The position numbers and the translations under genes were made by a program. The notes under the pieces are model-generated. The model ran no database searches. It worked only from the letters and a program-made list of their open reading frames with translations, and had not been told where the DNA came from. From assembly GCA_015662175.1 (NCBI GenBank), contig DQUR01000069.1, forward strand, positions 1 through 6,066: a stretch of DNA of 6,066 nucleotides, read 5' to 3'. Positions 4,823 through 6,066 of the stretch are shown here, piece by piece. The number at the start of each line of letters is the position of its first letter. The first letter of the stretch is position 1. The stretch comes from Thermococcus paralvinellae (GTDB lineage: Archaea; Methanobacteriota_B; Thermococci; Thermococcales; Thermococcaceae).

Positions 4823-4853
4823 ATCTTTTGAGGTCATTTATATTGGTGGTAAT

Positions 4854-5168
4854 ATGAGCGAGATGATACTTGTTTATACAACATTCCCGGACTGGGAGAG
4901 TGCGGAGAGGATTGTCAAAGAATTGCTCGAAAAAAAGCTTGTAGCGTGTGCCAATCTAAGAGAGCATAAAGCCTTCTTCTGGTGGGGAGGCAAAATAGAG
5001 AAGGATGACGAAGTCGGTGCAATTCTTAAGACAAAAATTGAGCTTTGGCACGAGCTTAAGAAGGAGCTCAAGGAAAGGCATCCCTACACGGTTCCAGCAA
5101 TAATCAGGATTGATGTTGATGCCGTAAATAGGGAATATATCAGGTGGTTGTTAGAGGTCACAAAATGA
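4854..5168 (+). CDS. cutA: divalent cation tolerance protein CutA
   Basis: CutA1 is a very stable trimeric ferredoxin-like-fold protein, structurally close to PII signalling proteins. It binds divalent metals such as copper in vitro, and its cellular role is still unsettled. The 104 residues closely follow Pyrococcus horikoshii CutA1, with the N-terminal strand and helix [20 protein letters not shown], the conserved ACANL (31-35), the [13 protein letters not shown] hairpin (41-53), EVGAILKTK, and the signature [14 protein letters not shown] (76-89). ATG 4854 follows GGTGG (4845-4849) at four bases; ATG 4863 is too far from that site, and the upstream frame from 4761 would run through the promoter. 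Its TGA overlaps the ATG of the DUF99 gene, so the two form an operon. Confidence 0.96.
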   Translation: MSEMILVYTTFPDWESAERIVKELLEKKLVACANLREHKAFFWWGGKIEKDDEVGAILKTKIELWHELKKELKERHPYTVPAIIRIDVDAVNREYIRWLLEVTK

Positions 5169-5752
5169 TTAGAAATGTAAAACCCCAAATTAGGGTTATA
5201 GGTTTTGATGATGGTACTTTTTCCTTTAAATCGAAGATGGAAGGAGGCAAGACCATTCTGATTGGAGTTGTCATGAAAGGTTCCCAAGATGTCGTTGGAA
5301 TTTTGTCAAGATGGATTGAAGTTGATGGGACGGATGCAACGGAAAAAATGATTGACGCCGTTGTAAATTCCCGCTTTAAGGATTTGAGGGTAATAATGCT
5401 GAAGGGCATAACCTATGCCGGCTTTAATATTGTTAACATAGAAAAGCTCAGCAGGAAGACTGGTTTGCCCGTAATTGTTGTTATCAGGAAAAAGCCAGAT
5501 TTAAAAGCCATGGAAGATGTCTTAAGGAAGCATTTTCGGGAGGCTGAAGAGAGAATTGAACTGTTGAGAAAGAGCGGAAAGATAAGGGAGCTTATCCCAG
5601 GCAAGTTATTTTATCAAACCTATGGTATTGAACCAAAAACAGCGGAAGAGGTTATCATAACAACCCAAAAAAGCTCTCTAATTCCTGAGCCTCTCAGGTT
5701 GGCCCATATGATAGCCTCTGCGGTTATGACCGGGGAGTCAAAGAGGGAATAG
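5165..5752 (+). CDS. DUF99 (UPF0215) family protein, endonuclease V-like fold
   Basis: A 195-residue archaeal DUF99 member. This family is considered related in fold to endonuclease V (RNase H-like), but no activity is established. The N-terminal [11 protein letters not shown] (residues 11-21) contains the conserved paired aspartates that would correspond to a metal-binding acidic site. It is followed by [56 protein letters not shown], and the C-terminal [22 protein letters not shown] 5165 overlaps the cutA stop as ATGA, and GAGGT (5154-5158) provides the ribosome site with a six-base spacer; a longer frame from GTG 5144 lies inside cutA and is unlikely. Translational coupling to CutA is probable. 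The SRP RNA promoter begins about 20 bases after its stop. Confidence 0.92.
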   Translation: MIRNVKPQIRVIGFDDGTFSFKSKMEGGKTILIGVVMKGSQDVVGILSRWIEVDGTDATEKMIDAVVNSRFKDLRVIMLKGITYAGFNIVNIEKLSRKTGLPVIVVIRKKPDLKAMEDVLRKHFREAEERIELLRKSGKIRELIPGKLFYQTYGIEPKTAEEVIITTQKSSLIPEPLRLAHMIASAVMTGESKRE

Positions 5753-5770
5753 GGTTATAGTGTTAATACC

Positions 5771-5783
5771 AAACCTTTATATA
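5771..5783 (+). promoter_or_regulatory. strong BRE/TATA promoter of the SRP RNA
   Basis: AAACC followed by TTTATATA (5776-5783) is a near-consensus archaeal TATA element, stronger than the others in this window, as expected for a stable RNA gene. Counting about 26 bases from its centre gives a start at about 5806, where the GC-rich RNA sequence begins. Confidence 0.75.
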
Positions 5784-5805
5784 GCCTTTGCATCCACTTT
5801 TAAAT

Positions 5806-6066
5806 GGCGGCGGACTAGGCCGGGGGGCTCGGCGTCCCCTGTAACCCGAAACCGTCGATATGCGGGGGCCGAAGCCCGAGGGGCGGTTCCCAAATCCAGT
5901 GGCGGAAACCGGGACAAACGATGAGCCCTCGTCCCACGGGGCCGGCGGTGGGCGGGGCGGAGCTGAAGGGCTCCGTTAACGCCCTTTGCCCGCCGAACCC
6001 CGTCAGGCCCGGAAGGGAGCAGCGGTGGGCGGGACGTTCGGCGCTCGTGGGGTAGCGGGGGCAAGG
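5806..6066 (+). ncRNA. ffs: archaeal signal recognition particle (7S) RNA, 3' end missing
   Basis: The RNA scaffold of SRP is recognised by its family motifs. UGUAAC at 5840-5845 marks the Alu-domain U-turn. Helix 6 (CGGAGC 5958-5963 with GCUCCG 5970-5975) is capped by GAAG at 5965-5968, the GNAR tetraloop that SRP19 binds. Helix 8 contains GUCAGG (6002-6007), stem CCC/GGG around the GGAA tetraloop (6011-6014), and AGCAGCGG (6018-6025), the asymmetric loop bound by the SRP54 M domain. The region is very GC-rich against AT-rich neighbours, as is usual for stable RNAs in hyperthermophiles. Archaeal 7S RNAs are about 300 nt; 261 nt are present, so the distal strand of the helix 5 and helix 1 pairing lies beyond the window. 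The short reading frames across it are not genes. Confidence 0.96.

Noticed and set aside
5084..5409. Two minus-strand reading frames opposite the cutA/DUF99 junction.
   Set aside because: Shadows of the overlapping cutA and DUF99 genes, without ribosome sites or family features.
5777..6064. Minus-strand reading frame of 95 codons, proline- and arginine-rich.
   Set aside because: It lies across the GC-rich SRP RNA, where stop codons are rare simply because of composition.

Overview
The window comes from a hyperthermophilic archaeon of the order Thermococcales, probably one of the lower-GC Pyrococcus or Thermococcus species. The supports are SRP19, an archaeal 7S SRP RNA, an archaeal-type TrmI, the order-restricted DUF257 family, AcyP and CutA proteins very close to the Pyrococcus ones, BRE/TATA promoters with short leaders, and GGTG/GAGGTG Shine-Dalgarno sites. 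Protein-coding DNA is AT-rich and purine-biased; the SRP RNA at the right end stands out as very GC-rich. No CRISPR array or intact mobile element is visible.

Layout: 1-57 (-) may be a scrap of coding sequence leaving the left edge. 169-411 (+) encodes a stand-alone Lrp/AsnC RAM domain and abuts, with no spacer, the convergent SRP19 gene (412-723, -). SRP19 is divergent from a two-gene unit: a DUF257 protein (781-1407, +) and the tRNA m1A57/58 methyltransferase TrmI (1420-2181, +). Immediately after trmI, on the opposite strand, lies an unlabelled C/D-box guide RNA candidate (about 2180-2236, -). One of its guides is complementary to a near-universal segment of 23S rRNA. A broken gene with a good ribosome binding site follows (2347-2659, +). 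Then comes a minus-strand pair, gcvH (3126-3530) and an uncharacterised 114-residue protein (2751-3095), with a second decayed coding trace at 3533-3808 (+). The right part holds an HTH/ACT-type regulator (3914-4507, +) whose stop codon overlaps that of acylphosphatase (4504-4779, -). A two-sided promoter serves acyP and cutA (4854-5168, +), and cutA overlaps the DUF99 gene (5165-5752, +) by ATGA. The SRP RNA starts near 5806 and runs off the right edge.

RNA biology recurs: both SRP19 and its RNA partner, a tRNA methyltransferase, and a probable rRNA 2'-O-methylation guide next to it. Amino-acid and one-carbon metabolism is represented by the RAM protein, GcvH and the ACT-type regulator. In five genes the longest reading frame begins upstream of the probable start; in four of these the extra GTG or TTG lies in or beside the Shine-Dalgarno site. 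I give the corrected starts.

Beyond the annotation, the best lead is the C/D-box RNA at 2182-2233. I found no sign of a new defence or mobile system.
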